Origin: CAVYVZ01 sp963772065
Lineage (GTDB): Bacteria; Acidobacteriota; Vicinamibacteria; Vicinamibacterales; UBA2999
Direction: 5' to 3'
Assembly: GCA_963772065.1 (NCBI GenBank)
Contig: CAVYVZ010000004.1
Coordinates: forward strand, 434,001 to 498,000
DNA length: 64,000 nucleotides
The position numbers and the translations under genes are program-made. The notes below the pieces were generated by a model that saw nothing but the letters and a program-made list of their open reading frames with translations, was not told the origin of the DNA and ran no database searches. Below are positions 46,307 to 56,173 of this stretch, piece after piece (position 1 is the stretch's first letter; each line of letters opens with the position of its first letter).

Positions 46307-47242
46307 ATGCACATCCTTGTAACCGGTGGCGCCGGTTTCATCGGCAGCCACCTCGTGGACTCGCTTCTCGAAGAGGGACACCGAGCAACGGTGCTCGATA
46401 ACTTTGATGCGTTCTATGACCGCTCCGCGAAGGAACGGAACATCGAGCACCATCGCCGCCACTCGGCGTGGCAACTCGTGGAAGGCGACCTGCGAGATGC
46501 GGAAGGGATGCGCCAGAGGCTCACGGGCGAGTTCGACGCCATCGTGCATCTTGCGGCGAGGGCAGGCGTTCGCCAGTCTCTGCTCGACCCGGTCGCCTAT
46601 CAGGAGGTGAACGTCCGCGGCACGCAGAACCTTCTGGAGCTGGCGCGCGAATGGGGAGTTCAGCAGTTCGTGTTCGCCTCGTCGAGCAGCGTCTACGGTA
46701 TGAATCCGCGGGTGCCGTGGAGTGAGGACGATCATGTTTTGCAGCCGATTAGCCCGTATGCCAGCACGAAGGTCAGCGGCGAGCTGCTCGGCCACGTCTA
46801 TAGCCACCTGTACGGCATTCGCTTCATCGCGCTGAGGTTCTTTACGGTGTACGGCCCACGACAACGACCCGACCTGGCCATCCACAAGTTCGCCCGCGAT
46901 CTGCTGGCCGGACGCCCGCTGACGGTGTACGGCGACGGCTCGACGCGACGCGACTACACCTACATCGAGGACGTGATCGCTGGCGTCCGTCGCGCCGTCG
47001 ATTACACGAAGAGCAGCTACGAGGTCATCAACCTTGGCAACAGCGAGACGATTTCACTGCTCGAGATGATCCGTGGGCTGGAGGAAGCCCTCGGCGTCAC
47101 GGCGACGCTGCAACGGCAGCCCGAACAGCCGGGAGACGTTCCGCAGACGTGGGCGAACATCGAGAAGGCAAGACGGTTGCTGGACTATCACCCGCGGACG
47201 CGATTCGCGGTCGGCGTGCGCCGATTCGTCGAGTGGCTATAG
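46307..47242 (+). CDS. NAD-dependent nucleotide-sugar 4-epimerase (UDP-glucuronate epimerase-like)
   Basis: 311 residues. MHILVTGGAGFIGSHLVDSL, LDNFDAFYDRSAKERN, VHLAARAGVRQSL, FASSSSVYG and PYASTKVSGELL (YxxxK). The LAARAGVRQSL and FTVYGPRQRPDLAI stretches are typical of UDP-glucuronate 4-epimerases. It fits with the two UDP-sugar dehydrogenases of the locus. A weak hairpin (AAGACAC...GTGTCTT, 47263-47297) follows the stop. Confidence 0.88.
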   Translation: MHILVTGGAGFIGSHLVDSLLEEGHRATVLDNFDAFYDRSAKERNIEHHRRHSAWQLVEGDLRDAEGMRQRLTGEFDAIVHLAARAGVRQSLLDPVAYQEVNVRGTQNLLELAREWGVQQFVFASSSSVYGMNPRVPWSEDDHVLQPISPYASTKVSGELLGHVYSHLYGIRFIALRFFTVYGPRQRPDLAIHKFARDLLAGRPLTVYGDGSTRRDYTYIEDVIAGVRRAVDYTKSSYEVINLGNSETISLLEMIRGLEEALGVTATLQRQPEQPGDVPQTWANIEKARRLLDYHPRTRFAVGVRRFVEWL

Positions 47243-47379
47243 ATGAGGCGACACAACCCCTTAAGACACGGACAAAAGTCGCGGTCCTGAGTGTCTTTAG
47301 TCCTGTCCGGTCATCGCGGCCGTGGATAAATCCTTCAAAACAAAAGTATTTGCTTACGACCTTCGCTAATTTTCACAAG

Positions 47380-47394
47380 TGGCTTTCGTCTTGA
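47380..47394 (+). promoter_or_regulatory. Weak sigma-54-like site
   Basis: TGGCTTTCGTCTTGA has correct spacing but TTGA for TTGC. It lies 93 bases upstream of the arylsulfotransferase-like gene. Confidence 0.2.
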
Positions 47395-47486
47395 TTGAAC
47401 CCATTCCATTCGCGTAAATGCGACGCAGTCAGTAACTTGCGCCATGGCCCGAATCCGGGCATGTAGATAACAGGAATCATTTGTCG

Positions 47487-48847
47487 ATGCGTTTCATGCG
47501 TGTGGACACGGAAAAGCTCGCGCGCGCCATGTTCGTGCGGCGGTGGTCTTGGCTGGCTTTGGATACGGGGTGGTGGCCGAGCACTTCGGGCTCTTTCCCG
47601 TGCCATGGATGAAGACCGCGAACGCGGCGGTCGAATCAATGCTGGAGGAGTCTGGAACGCGTCTCCCCTGGTACCACATCCGGTCCACGCAGGGTCAGCG
47701 GATTCGCAGAGCGACACCGGAAGCAATCGCACCGGGACTGACGATCATCGCTGGGGTCACGGAGAAAGATGAGACCCTGGCTCGCATTGTCGACGCGACT
47801 GGGCGGACGATCCATAGCTGGCGGATCGCGTGGTTCGACATCTGGCCCGGCGCAGCGCACGTGCCGGCCGATGCGCTGCCGAAATCACATGGCCCCCTCG
47901 TTCATGGCGTCGCCCTGATGCCCGGCGGCGATCTGGTCTTCAACTTCGAAGAACTCGCGATGGTCCGGGTGGACGGCTGCGGCAAGGTGGTGTGGAAACT
48001 TCCCTACCGGACCCATCACTCGATCCATCGTGACGAACAGGGAAATTTCTGGGTGCCGGGCCTGATCACGCGCGAGCAGCCGCTCGAGTCCCTGCCGAAC
48101 CATCAGCCCCCGTTCGACGACTACACGCTGCTGAAGGTCTCGCCGGATGGCCGCATCCTCGCGGAGCATTCGGTGACGGATCTCCTGATCACAAACGGAC
48201 TCAGGGGACTCCTTCACATGTCATCGACGGCCAATCGCCGAACGACGGTGACAGGCGATACGCTCCATCTGAACGACGTAGAGGTCTTCCCCACCACGTT
48301 GCCCGCGGGTGTGTTCAAAGCCGGCGACGTGATGATCTCGCTTCGTAACATCAATGCAATTATCGTGTTCGACCCGAGCAATTGGCAGGTGAAATTCACG
48401 AGTATCGGGGCAGTGCTTCGCCAGCACGATCCCAACTTCGTGGACGGGAACACGATCTCCGTGTTCGACAACAACAATCTGGCCGTGTGGCGCGATGAAT
48501 CCAGTCCTGACGCCGCAGGACATTACAGTCGCATTGCAACGATATCCGCCGTGACGGGCAAGGTGACGACACGATTCGCGGGCACCCGCGAGCGTCCCTT
48601 CTTCACCGACATCATGGGCCAGCATCAATTGCTGCCCAACGGCAACCTCCTGGTGACGGAGTCAATCGCCGGTCGCGTGTTCGAGCTCGACAGGAACAAC
48701 GAGATCGTGTGGGAGTATTTCAATGTGGTCCGCGACGGCGTCCTCGGCCTCGTAGCGGACGCGCAGCGGCTCGCTCCCGACTTCGATGAGGCATTCTTCG
48801 CGAAGAAAGCGGCAACCTGTGCACAGTCGTCGACAGATGGACACTAG
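47487..48847 (+). CDS. Arylsulfotransferase (ASST)-like beta-propeller protein (probable frameshift near start)
   Basis: About 453 residues if one missing base near 47538-47546 is restored, joining MRFMRVDTEKLARAMFVRR to VVLAGFGYGVVAEHFGLFP, a membrane anchor. Without this the frame starts at 47543. Beta-propeller repeats are visible: LVHGVALMPGGDLVFNFEEL, HHSIHRDEQGNFWVPG and GQHQLLPNGNLLVTES. These match PAPS-independent arylsulfotransferase-type families. The conserved His lies in THHSIHRD. Substrate is unknown. It heads a unit with two small membrane proteins and a sulfotransferase. Confidence 0.72.
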
Positions 48848-48848
48848 T

Positions 48849-49100
48849 ATGCGAGCCCTCTTCCTCTCGATCGGAGCGGCACTCCTCGTCGCGCTCGTGC
48901 CGGCGGACGCTCACGCGTACATCGGACCGGGAGCTGGACTTTCGGCGTTCGGCGCCCTCCTCGCACTCGTCGTCACGGTGATCGTGGGAATCTTCGGATT
49001 CATTTGGTACCCGATCAAGCGTCTCGCACGGTCGTTGAAGCGGAGGCGCCATGACATCGGCGGTGATCGAGCCGGCGTGTCGGACAAAGTGGCAACATGA
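48849..49100 (+). CDS. Tiny YIGPGAG membrane protein
   Basis: 83 residues. Signal peptide (LFLSIGAALLVALVPADAHA), then YIGPGAG at the mature N-terminus, one membrane helix (ALLALVVTVIVGIFGFIWY) and a basic tail (KRLARSLKRRRHD). No enzyme motif. The start is two bases after the ASST stop. The architecture (short motif, helix, basic residues) resembles a stand-alone sorting tail. Function unknown. Confidence 0.75.
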   Translation: MRALFLSIGAALLVALVPADAHAYIGPGAGLSAFGALLALVVTVIVGIFGFIWYPIKRLARSLKRRRHDIGGDRAGVSDKVAT

Positions 49101-49498
49101 TTGAGACCGTCATGGCGTACGGCGCGGCCGTGTTCGTCGGCCTCGCGTTCATTGCACTCCTCAAGACATTCAAGCTTCTCGAGAGCGCGCCGCGCGTGAC
49201 GGCCCTCTCGACGCTTGCCTTTCGCGACCTGCGCGATCCGCAGCTCGATGACGAGGCCAAGGAAGTGCGGATGCGGAAGCACGCCATGGCCCTCGGCGCT
49301 CTGTTCATGCGGCTCACGATGGGCACGCTCGTGGCCGTTGCCGCTCCGGTGGGACTCGTCTGGCTGCTGGATGCCGCCGGCATCCTGTCGCTGAACCAGG
49401 TCCTCCACGCGTTGGCGTCATGGCCGCTGCTCGTCGCGGGAACGGTTGCTGTCGTCGCGCAACTGTGGCCCGACAAGGGCGCCGCCCATGGAGCTTAG
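49097..49498 (+). CDS. Small membrane protein of unknown function
   Basis: 133 residues with helices at about 6-25 (MAYGAAVFVGLAFIALL), 72-97 and 108-124, and a charged loop in between (FRDLRDPQLDDEAKEVRMRK). No family recognised. It overlaps the YIGPGAG gene by four bases and the sulfotransferase by 11, so the four genes are probably made together. Confidence 0.7.
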   Translation: MIETVMAYGAAVFVGLAFIALLKTFKLLESAPRVTALSTLAFRDLRDPQLDDEAKEVRMRKHAMALGALFMRLTMGTLVAVAAPVGLVWLLDAAGILSLNQVLHALASWPLLVAGTVAVVAQLWPDKGAAHGA

Positions 49499-50588
49499 CG
49501 ATCGCTATTCGTCCGTCGATCGACTCCTGCACCGGGTTGCCTTCGCCACCGCCTCTGTTCAGATCGAGATGGCCGATCTGGAGGACCGGCTCTTCGCGGG
49601 GGATCTTGCCGGCGTCACCGTGAGTCGACCGGTGTTCATCGCCGCGCTGCCACGCGCGGGTACGACGCTGCTGCTGGAGCTCTGCGTCGCGCTCGATGAG
49701 TTCGCGAGCCACTGCTATCGGGACATGCCCTTCGTGCTGCTCCCGATGATGTGGGACAGGCTCTCCCGGCGGTTTCGCCGCAGCGGCGCGCCGCTCGAAC
49801 GGGCGCACGGCGACGGGATGATGGTGAGCCTCGACAGCGCCGAGGCGTTCGAGGAGATGATCTGGAGAGCGACGTCGCCGGATCATTACCATGCCGATCG
49901 CATCAAGCCGTGGGATCGCTGCGAGACGGAGGAATTCCACGGAGTCTTCAAGAACCATCTTCGAAAGATCGTCAAGCTCAGACAGCGAAATCCGGCGCTC
50001 CTGCCGCGGTACGTGTCGAAGAACAATGGCAGCATCGCGCGAACCGGAGCGCTCCTGGAGTGCTGCCCCGACGCGACGATCATGATCGTGATGCGTGAGC
50101 CGGTGCAGCACGCCGCTTCGCTCCTGCGTCAACATCGCCAGTTCCTCGGCATCCACGCGCGCGACCGGTTTGCCCGCGAGTACATGGAGGGAATCGGCCA
50201 TCTCGAGTTCGGCGCCAATCTGCGGCCGATCGATTTCGACGGGTGGCTTCAGTCCGCTCGGCATCCGGAGCCGACGACGCTGGACTTCTGGCTGGAGTAC
50301 TGGGTGGCGGCCTACAGCCACCTGCTGACACGCCGCAGGACGCTGCATTTCCTCCCGTACGACTGGTTCTGTGCGTGCCCCGAGGAAGGGTTCGACCGGG
50401 TCGCCGCGGTGCTGGACATACGGGACCGTCCAACCTGGATGGCGCAGCGCACCCGCATCAAGCCCGGAGGACGACACGACGTCGACGCGTCCCGGCTGGA
50501 TCAGGGGCTGCTGTCGCGAGCCAATGAGCTCTATCACACGCTCCTGGAACATTCGCTCGCCCCACAGGCCGCGGCGCATTCTTCCTGA
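49488..50588 (+). CDS. PAPS-dependent sulfotransferase
   Basis: 366 residues from ATG 49488. The 5'-phosphosulfate loop is RPVFIAALPRAGTTLLLEL, and the 3'-phosphate site lies in TIMIVMREPVQHAASLLRQH. It should transfer sulfate from PAPS to a hydroxyl of the polysaccharide or a glycolipid. No PAPS synthesis genes are in the window. Confidence 0.85.
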   Translation: MELSDRYSSVDRLLHRVAFATASVQIEMADLEDRLFAGDLAGVTVSRPVFIAALPRAGTTLLLELCVALDEFASHCYRDMPFVLLPMMWDRLSRRFRRSGAPLERAHGDGMMVSLDSAEAFEEMIWRATSPDHYHADRIKPWDRCETEEFHGVFKNHLRKIVKLRQRNPALLPRYVSKNNGSIARTGALLECCPDATIMIVMREPVQHAASLLRQHRQFLGIHARDRFAREYMEGIGHLEFGANLRPIDFDGWLQSARHPEPTTLDFWLEYWVAAYSHLLTRRRTLHFLPYDWFCACPEEGFDRVAAVLDIRDRPTWMAQRTRIKPGGRHDVDASRLDQGLLSRANELYHTLLEHSLAPQAAAHSS

Positions 50589-50755
50589 CGGCCGGTCCGA
50601 TAGTCACCCTGCTCGGAGACTTTTGTCGGTCGAAGCGGAGGGTCTCTCCCGTCTGATTCTTCACATTCTTCACACGATGTCGCCGGCGGCGGTCAGGCGT
50701 GTGGTTAAGCGACTGACAGTCAATGAGATAGCGTTCCGGCTGTCGTACCGGTGGC

Positions 50756-50770
50756 TGGCTGACTCCTTGC
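50756..50770 (+). promoter_or_regulatory. Sigma-54 (-24/-12) promoter
   Basis: TGGCTGACTCCTTGC matches the consensus with exact spacing. It lies 72 bases before the radical SAM gene start. Confidence 0.75.
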
Positions 50771-50842
50771 TGACTTCGTTCGTTGGATCTCCACAAAAAC
50801 CAAGGCGGAGTCGATACATCGGATCGACGAGGGCGAATCGCG

Positions 50843-52547
50843 ATGAGTAAGAAGAAAGCAACGCTGGTCGGTATCGCAGGGTCCTGCAATGCAATGTCGC
50901 TCTCTCTACAACTTGAAGGCCTATGCACTCCTGACCGATCCAACGATCCTGGCGGCCTGGGACATCGACGTCCTGCAGAGGAAGCTCATTACGCCGGGGT
51001 CTGACGTCGCGGAACAGATGATTACGCAAACGGTGGATGCCATCGTGGCCAGTCAGCCCGACCTTGTTGGATTCTCCGTCTACATGTGGAACGTGAATGT
51101 GTTCAGGGGCATCGCCGAGACGCTGCGGCAGAAGCTTCCGCACACCAGGATCGTGATGGGCGGGCCGGAGATTGCCTCCGACTACATCCGGGAAGGCAAG
51201 TACGACGATTTCCAAGCCGACTATCTCGTGTACGGGGAAGGAGAGGCCACGTTCCGCGACCTGCTCGCGCATCTCGGCGGCAACGCGCTCGCCATCGAAG
51301 ACGTTCAGGGCCTCGCGTTCCGAACGTCGTCGACGTCCGGGTTCACGCTGAATCCGTCCAGACCGCTGTTCACGTCGCTGCAGGTGCTCCCGTCTCCGTA
51401 TCTGACTGGAATCGTGGACGACGAGCTGCTGGCGCGTCCAAAGCTCGAAGCGAATCTCGAGACGCAGCGCGGCTGCACGCTGAAGTGCACCTACTGCATC
51501 TACCACAAGGACATGCCGAAGATCACCTACAACGAAGTCGAGCGGGTGATCGAGGAAGCGAAGTTCGTCAATCACCAGCACGGCGTCAAGAGGATCCGCT
51601 TCGTCGACGCGAACTTCACCTCGGACCTGCCGTTTGCCAAGAAGGTCATGCGCGGCCTCATCGATGCGAAGATCGAGGCGCAGCTGATGTTCGAGCTCAT
51701 TCCGGGATTCATCGACGAGGAAATCGCCGATCTGTTTCAGGAGTACAACGCGCTCTTCGAGTGGAACGACATCACGATCGGCTGCGGCGTCCAGACGATC
51801 AACTACGAGATCCTGAAGAGCGTCAAGCGCGGCATCAGGATCGACAGGTTCGTGCGCACGTTCGAGCTGCTGTCGGCCCGCCACATCTTCACCAAGATCG
51901 ACCTGATCATCGGCCTCCCGGGCGAGGACTTCGGCTCCATTACGACGACGCTCGAATACTTCCTCGATCAGCTGCGCAACAGCGAATCACATCTGCTGTG
52001 CTGTCACGTCATGCGCGGGCTTCCGGGCACCGAGCTGATCGAGCAGGCACGGAAGCACAGCATGGTGTTCTCCTCCGAGCGCGAGCCGCATGAGCTCATG
52101 GAGTCACCGATACTCCCGCGACCGCTGATGCTGCGATGCCTTCGCCGAACGGCCACGGTGTTCCGGCTGGTCAACCATGACGGGTGGACGCGCCGGAATT
52201 TCCTGAACGGGAGCACGAGAGGTGAAACGCGCCTGCGGGACGAATTCTTCGCGGCGCGCGATCGGATTGGTTCGAGCAACATCGAGCTCGTGGACATCCT
52301 GATCGCCAAGCTGATGCGGCACCTCAGCCCGAAGTCGTGGTTCGTGCAGCCTGATTTCCCGTACGCCGAGACCTGGTGGTGGGGTCACGCGCAACGCGAG
52401 GTCAAGGACAGCTGCCTGCTCGAGGCGTTGCGATCCGCAGGACCGGAGGACCTGGCCGGGGTGAGGGCGGAGACCCTCGACATCGGCGCGCTGGCCGCTC
52501 TCGCGCAACGACCGTCGCCGATCATGCCGCTCCGCGTTGTATCGTAG
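50843..52547 (+). CDS. B12-binding-type radical SAM protein (one frameshift near start)
   Basis: The start MSKKKATLVGIAGSCNAMSL and the body YNLKAYALLTDPTILAAWD are in adjacent frames. One extra base in the CTCTCTCT tract (50900-50909) explains it. The restored protein has 567 residues. The N-terminal cobalamin-binding part has VDAIVASQPDLVGFSVYMWN and IVMGGPEIAS. The radical SAM cluster site is GCTLKCTYCIYHKD (CxxxCxxC). It carries out radical-based methylation or rearrangement. The substrate is unknown. It starts a two-gene unit with a MaoC-MaoC-SDR protein. Confidence 0.85.
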
Positions 52548-52583
52548 GAGTGCCTCGGGACGCGCTCAGGAGAGGGCACATTT

Positions 52584-54286
52584 GTGATTCCACAGGCTGC
52601 CGTGGTCATGCAGCCGGCAAGCGTCGATTTCCGTGTCTCACCGGAATTCGTCCGGCGATTCGCTGCGCTCACCGGTGACTGGAGCCGGTTGCACGTCGAC
52701 GAGGCGTTCGCCCGGCGATCCGCCTTCCGGCGGCCCGTCGTGCACGGAATGCTGCCGGTGTCGTTCCTCCCGCTGCTTCCACCCTTTCAGCTCGAAGGGT
52801 TCCGGTGCGCTCTCTTCGCCCTGTCGAGCCGATTCACCTCACCGATCTTTGCGGATGTCCCGCTGACGATCAGCGCGAAGCCGGGACGTCTTGCGGCCGA
52901 CGGATCCCGGCTCGACGTCGACTACGAGATCCACATCGCGCACGAGGTCCGTCGTAGCGTGGTGACGAGCGGAACCGCCACGCTGGTCGTACGAGCCCCG
53001 CGAGGCTGCCCCGCGAAGCGCGCTTTCGATCGCCTCCGAGGGCCAGCCCGGGCGTCTGACGCAGCCGATCGACGCGAAGTACATGCTCTGGGAGGAGATC
53101 GAAACGGGCGCTCGAGACAGCCTCGACTTCACCGTCACTGACGCGGCCATCGCCGAGTTCGCGGCGCTGCTCGCGTCGGCCGCAGGCGGCGAGGCTCGTA
53201 ACCTGGCCGCGGCGCTCGTCGATCGGTTCGATGTCCCCACGCTGTTGTCGATGCTGCTTGTACTCCACATCAATCGGCGTCGTCCTCCCTGGCAGCTCGG
53301 CGACATTCCTCGAGTTCTCCGCGCAGGTCGAGCGACCCGTCGAGGTGGGCAGGCCGTACAGGCTGCGGGGACGCATCACGCATCGGTCGGCGGCGACCCG
53401 CATCGTGAAGAAGGAGTTGCTCATCACGCCACACGACGGCGATGAGGTCATCGTGCGCGGCAAGGCGTCCACGCTGGTCGCCGCGCCACCTCGCAGGATG
53501 CCGAGCCTCGAAGAGGTCAGAGAGGCGACCGACTTCGGACTGCGCGACAAAGTGGTGCTCATCACAGGCGCGAGCCGCGGCATCGGAGAGACGACCGCGA
53601 AGCTGTTCGCCGTCCATGGCGCCAAGGTCGTGATCAACTACCGCCATGGAGCGGAGGATGCTCGGCGAGTGGTCGGAGAGATTCTCGACGGCGGCGGACA
53701 GGCCGTCGCGATCGCCGCGGACGTGTCCGAGGCGGGGCAGGTTCGTTCCCTCGTACGCGAGGCCTGCCGGCGATACGGAACGATCGACGTCCTCGTGAAC
53801 AACGCGGCGCGCGACTTTCGCCCGATCCCGTTCTCGAAGCTCACGTGGGACGACATTCAGGCCGATATCGACGTCATCGCGAAGGGCGCCTTCCTGTGCT
53901 GCCAGGAAGTCCTCCCGTTGATGCTCGAACAGGGCGGTGGAAAGATCGTCAACATTTCGACGATCGCCACCGACAATCCGCCGCCTGATCAGATGAAGTA
54001 TGTCGTGGCGAAATCGGCGCTCGTGGGGCTCACGCGCAGCTTGTCCGTCGAGTTCGCGTCGCGAAACATCCAGGTCAACCTCGTCGTCCCGAACTTCGTG
54101 GAAACGGACATGGTGACCCACGTCTCGGAAGGCTTCCGCAAGAAGATCGCGCAGGACATTCCGATGGGTCGCCTCGCGTCGTCCATCGACGTCGCACGAG
54201 CCGTCGTGTTCCTGGCGTCCTCCTATTCTTCATTCACGACCGGCCAGAAGGTCATGGTCACGGGTGGTGGACCGCCGTTCGTGTGA
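52584..54286 (+). CDS. MaoC-MaoC-SDR fusion protein (two frameshifts)
   Basis: Three parts are found in three successive frames: a MaoC-like hot-dog domain (FVRRFAALTGDWSRLHVDE, FRRPVVHGMLPVSF), a second hot-dog domain (ITHRSAATRIVKKELL) and an SDR (VVLITGASRGIGETTAKLF, IVNISTIATD, YVVAKSALVGLTRSL). One extra C in the CCCC at 52996-52999 and one extra base near 53264-53268 account for both breaks. The restored protein has 566 residues. It combines enoyl hydratase/dehydratase and ketoacyl reductase activities, so it could make or modify an acyl group. Confidence 0.78.
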
Positions 54287-54304
54287 CATGACCCTCACGG
54301 CGCC

Positions 54305-55678
54305 CTAGAGGTGCTTGAGCGGTTTCTTCCCCGTGGGAAACACGTTGAAGCCGATCCGGTACAGCGCTTCGTGATCGAGGATGTTGCGGCCGTCGAACAC
54401 AAACGCCGGCTTCATCATCTTCTCGAAAATCCGGCGATAGTCGAGCGCGCGGAACAGGTCCCAATCCGTGAGCACCGCGATCGCGTGTGACTCCGCAGCG
54501 GCTACGTAGGGATCGGCGGCGAAGTCCAGCACGCCCTCCACACCTGCCAGGTCCGCGCGAGCGTTCTCGAGGGCTCTGGGATCCGTCAGAACCACATGAG
54601 CGCGTTCGGCGAGCAAAGCCCTGGCCACCACAAGCGCGGGCGAGTCACGGGTGTCCCCCGTGTTGGCCTTGAACGCGCACCCAAAGAGCGCGATGCGTTT
54701 TCCTGCGACGGTGTTGAACATGTTTCCGAGCAGGTTCCGGACGAATCTCGCCTCCTGCCATTCGTTCATCTGGACGACGGATTCCCAGTAGCGTGAAACA
54801 TCCGCCAGGCCATAGCTGTCGGCGATGTACACGAGATTCAGGATGTCCTTTCTGAAGCACGAACCCCCGAAACCGACACCCGCCTTGAGGAACTTCGAGC
54901 CGATGCGCGAGTCGGTTCCGATCGAATGCGCAACCTCCTCGATGTCGGCCTCGGTCTTCTCGCACAGGGCGGAGATGCTGTTGATCGAGGAAATCCGCTG
55001 CGCCAGAAACGCGTTCGCGGCGAGCTTCGAGAGCTCCGCGCTCCACACGTTGGATTGTATGATGCGCTCGCGGGGCACCCAGTTCGCGTAGATGTCCACG
55101 ACCGCTCGCCGGGCCAGCACGCCCTCTGGCGTCTCTTCCGAGCCCACCAGCACGCGGTCGGGACATTCCAGGTCTCTGATGGCACTGCCTTCCGAGAGAA
55201 ACTCCGGGTTCGAGAGAACCTCGAACCGCCACCCCTTGGCATTGGAGTTGAGAATTCGCGCCATCGCGGCAGCGGTCCGTACGGGCAGCGTCGACTTCTC
55301 GACGACAATCTTTCCGCGATCGGAGTGCTCCAGGATTTCGCGCGCGGTCTTCTCCCAATACTGCAGATCCGCCGCGCGTCCGGCGCCCTCGCCGAACACT
55401 TTGGTCGGCGTGTTGACGGAGACGAAGATGATGTCGGCCGACCGGATGGCACCCGCACGGTCTCCGGAGAACACCAGATTGCGACCACGCGTCCTGCTGA
55501 TGACCGCTTCGAGCCCCGGCTCGTAGATCGGCAGCACATCGCTGTTCCACGCCCTGATGCGCGCGGGGTTCGCATCGGTGACCGTGATCCGGAGGTGCGG
55601 ACAGCGATCGGCAATGACGGCCATCGTGGGACCGCCGACGTATCCGGCTCCGATACACAGGATGTTGGGGGTGACCAT
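54305..55678 (-). CDS. UDP-glucose 6-dehydrogenase (eukaryotic-like type)
   Basis: 457 residues from ATG 55678. N-terminal MVTPNILCIGAGYVGGPTMA, a STLPVRTAA stretch, and the catalytic Cys in VGFGGSCFRKDILNLVYIA. The sequence HSIGTDSRIGSKFLKAGVGF and the later ISSINSISALCEKT are closer to the animal/plant UGDH type than to the short bacterial type. It makes UDP-glucuronate. The frame is open further upstream, over the TrmO gene. Confidence 0.9.
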   Translation of the reverse strand: MVTPNILCIGAGYVGGPTMAVIADRCPHLRITVTDANPARIRAWNSDVLPIYEPGLEAVISRTRGRNLVFSGDRAGAIRSADIIFVSVNTPTKVFGEGAGRAADLQYWEKTAREILEHSDRGKIVVEKSTLPVRTAAAMARILNSNAKGWRFEVLSNPEFLSEGSAIRDLECPDRVLVGSEETPEGVLARRAVVDIYANWVPRERIIQSNVWSAELSKLAANAFLAQRISSINSISALCEKTEADIEEVAHSIGTDSRIGSKFLKAGVGFGGSCFRKDILNLVYIADSYGLADVSRYWESVVQMNEWQEARFVRNLLGNMFNTVAGKRIALFGCAFKANTGDTRDSPALVVARALLAERAHVVLTDPRALENARADLAGVEGVLDFAADPYVAAAESHAIAVLTDWDLFRALDYRRIFEKMMKPAFVFDGRNILDHEALYRIGFNVFPTGKKPLKHL

Positions 55679-55698
55679 AACGTCAGGCGCCGCCCGCG

Positions 55699-56172
55699 TC
55701 ACGGCGTCGGCACGTTGGCTCTCCGCCGTTCCGCCTCTCCCAACCATCCGCGCCGAAGCTGATCGACGGGAACGCTCGACAGGTACGGTTTGACGTCGAG
55801 CACCGGCGTACCGTCGAGCATGTCAACGCCTCTGACGTGGAGGCGCGTGCCCTCGCGTCGGATCAGCTCCACCACGGTGAGACCGATTGGATTCGGCCGG
55901 CGCGGCGAGCGCGTTGCAAAGACGCCGTGCGGCCGATCGTCGCTCGGCGGCCACGCGATGAGGTCGTAGTCATCGACACGGTGGAAGAGCCAGATCACGT
56001 AGAGATGCGAGAACCCCTCGATGTCCTGCAGCCCGGCCTCGAGGTCGGGCCGAACCTCGATCGTGCCTTCGGCATCGTGTCTCGCGTCGGGCCCCTTCGG
56101 GATCTGCGCCGTCGCGTTGAACGGCGTGCTCATCGTGGCAATCGGCGTCACGTTCACGCGGTATCCTAACAT
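55699..56172 (-). CDS. trmO: tRNA (t6A37)-methyltransferase TrmO-like protein
   Basis: 157 residues. TrmO signatures: GFSHLYVIWLFHRVDD, ATRSPRRPNPIGLTVVELI and VDMLDGTPVLDVKPYL. It uses SAM to methylate N6-threonylcarbamoyladenosine 37 in tRNA. It is not part of the polysaccharide functions. The start is one base from the divergent AraC gene. Confidence 0.88.
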   Translation of the reverse strand: MLGYRVNVTPIATMSTPFNATAQIPKGPDARHDAEGTIEVRPDLEAGLQDIEGFSHLYVIWLFHRVDDYDLIAWPPSDDRPHGVFATRSPRRPNPIGLTVVELIRREGTRLHVRGVDMLDGTPVLDVKPYLSSVPVDQLRRGWLGEAERRRANVPTP

Positions 56173-56173
56173 C

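Noticed and set aside
47263..47297. Rho-independent terminator after the epimerase
   Set aside because: The stem is short with a long loop and no T-run; only noted as a weak hairpin.
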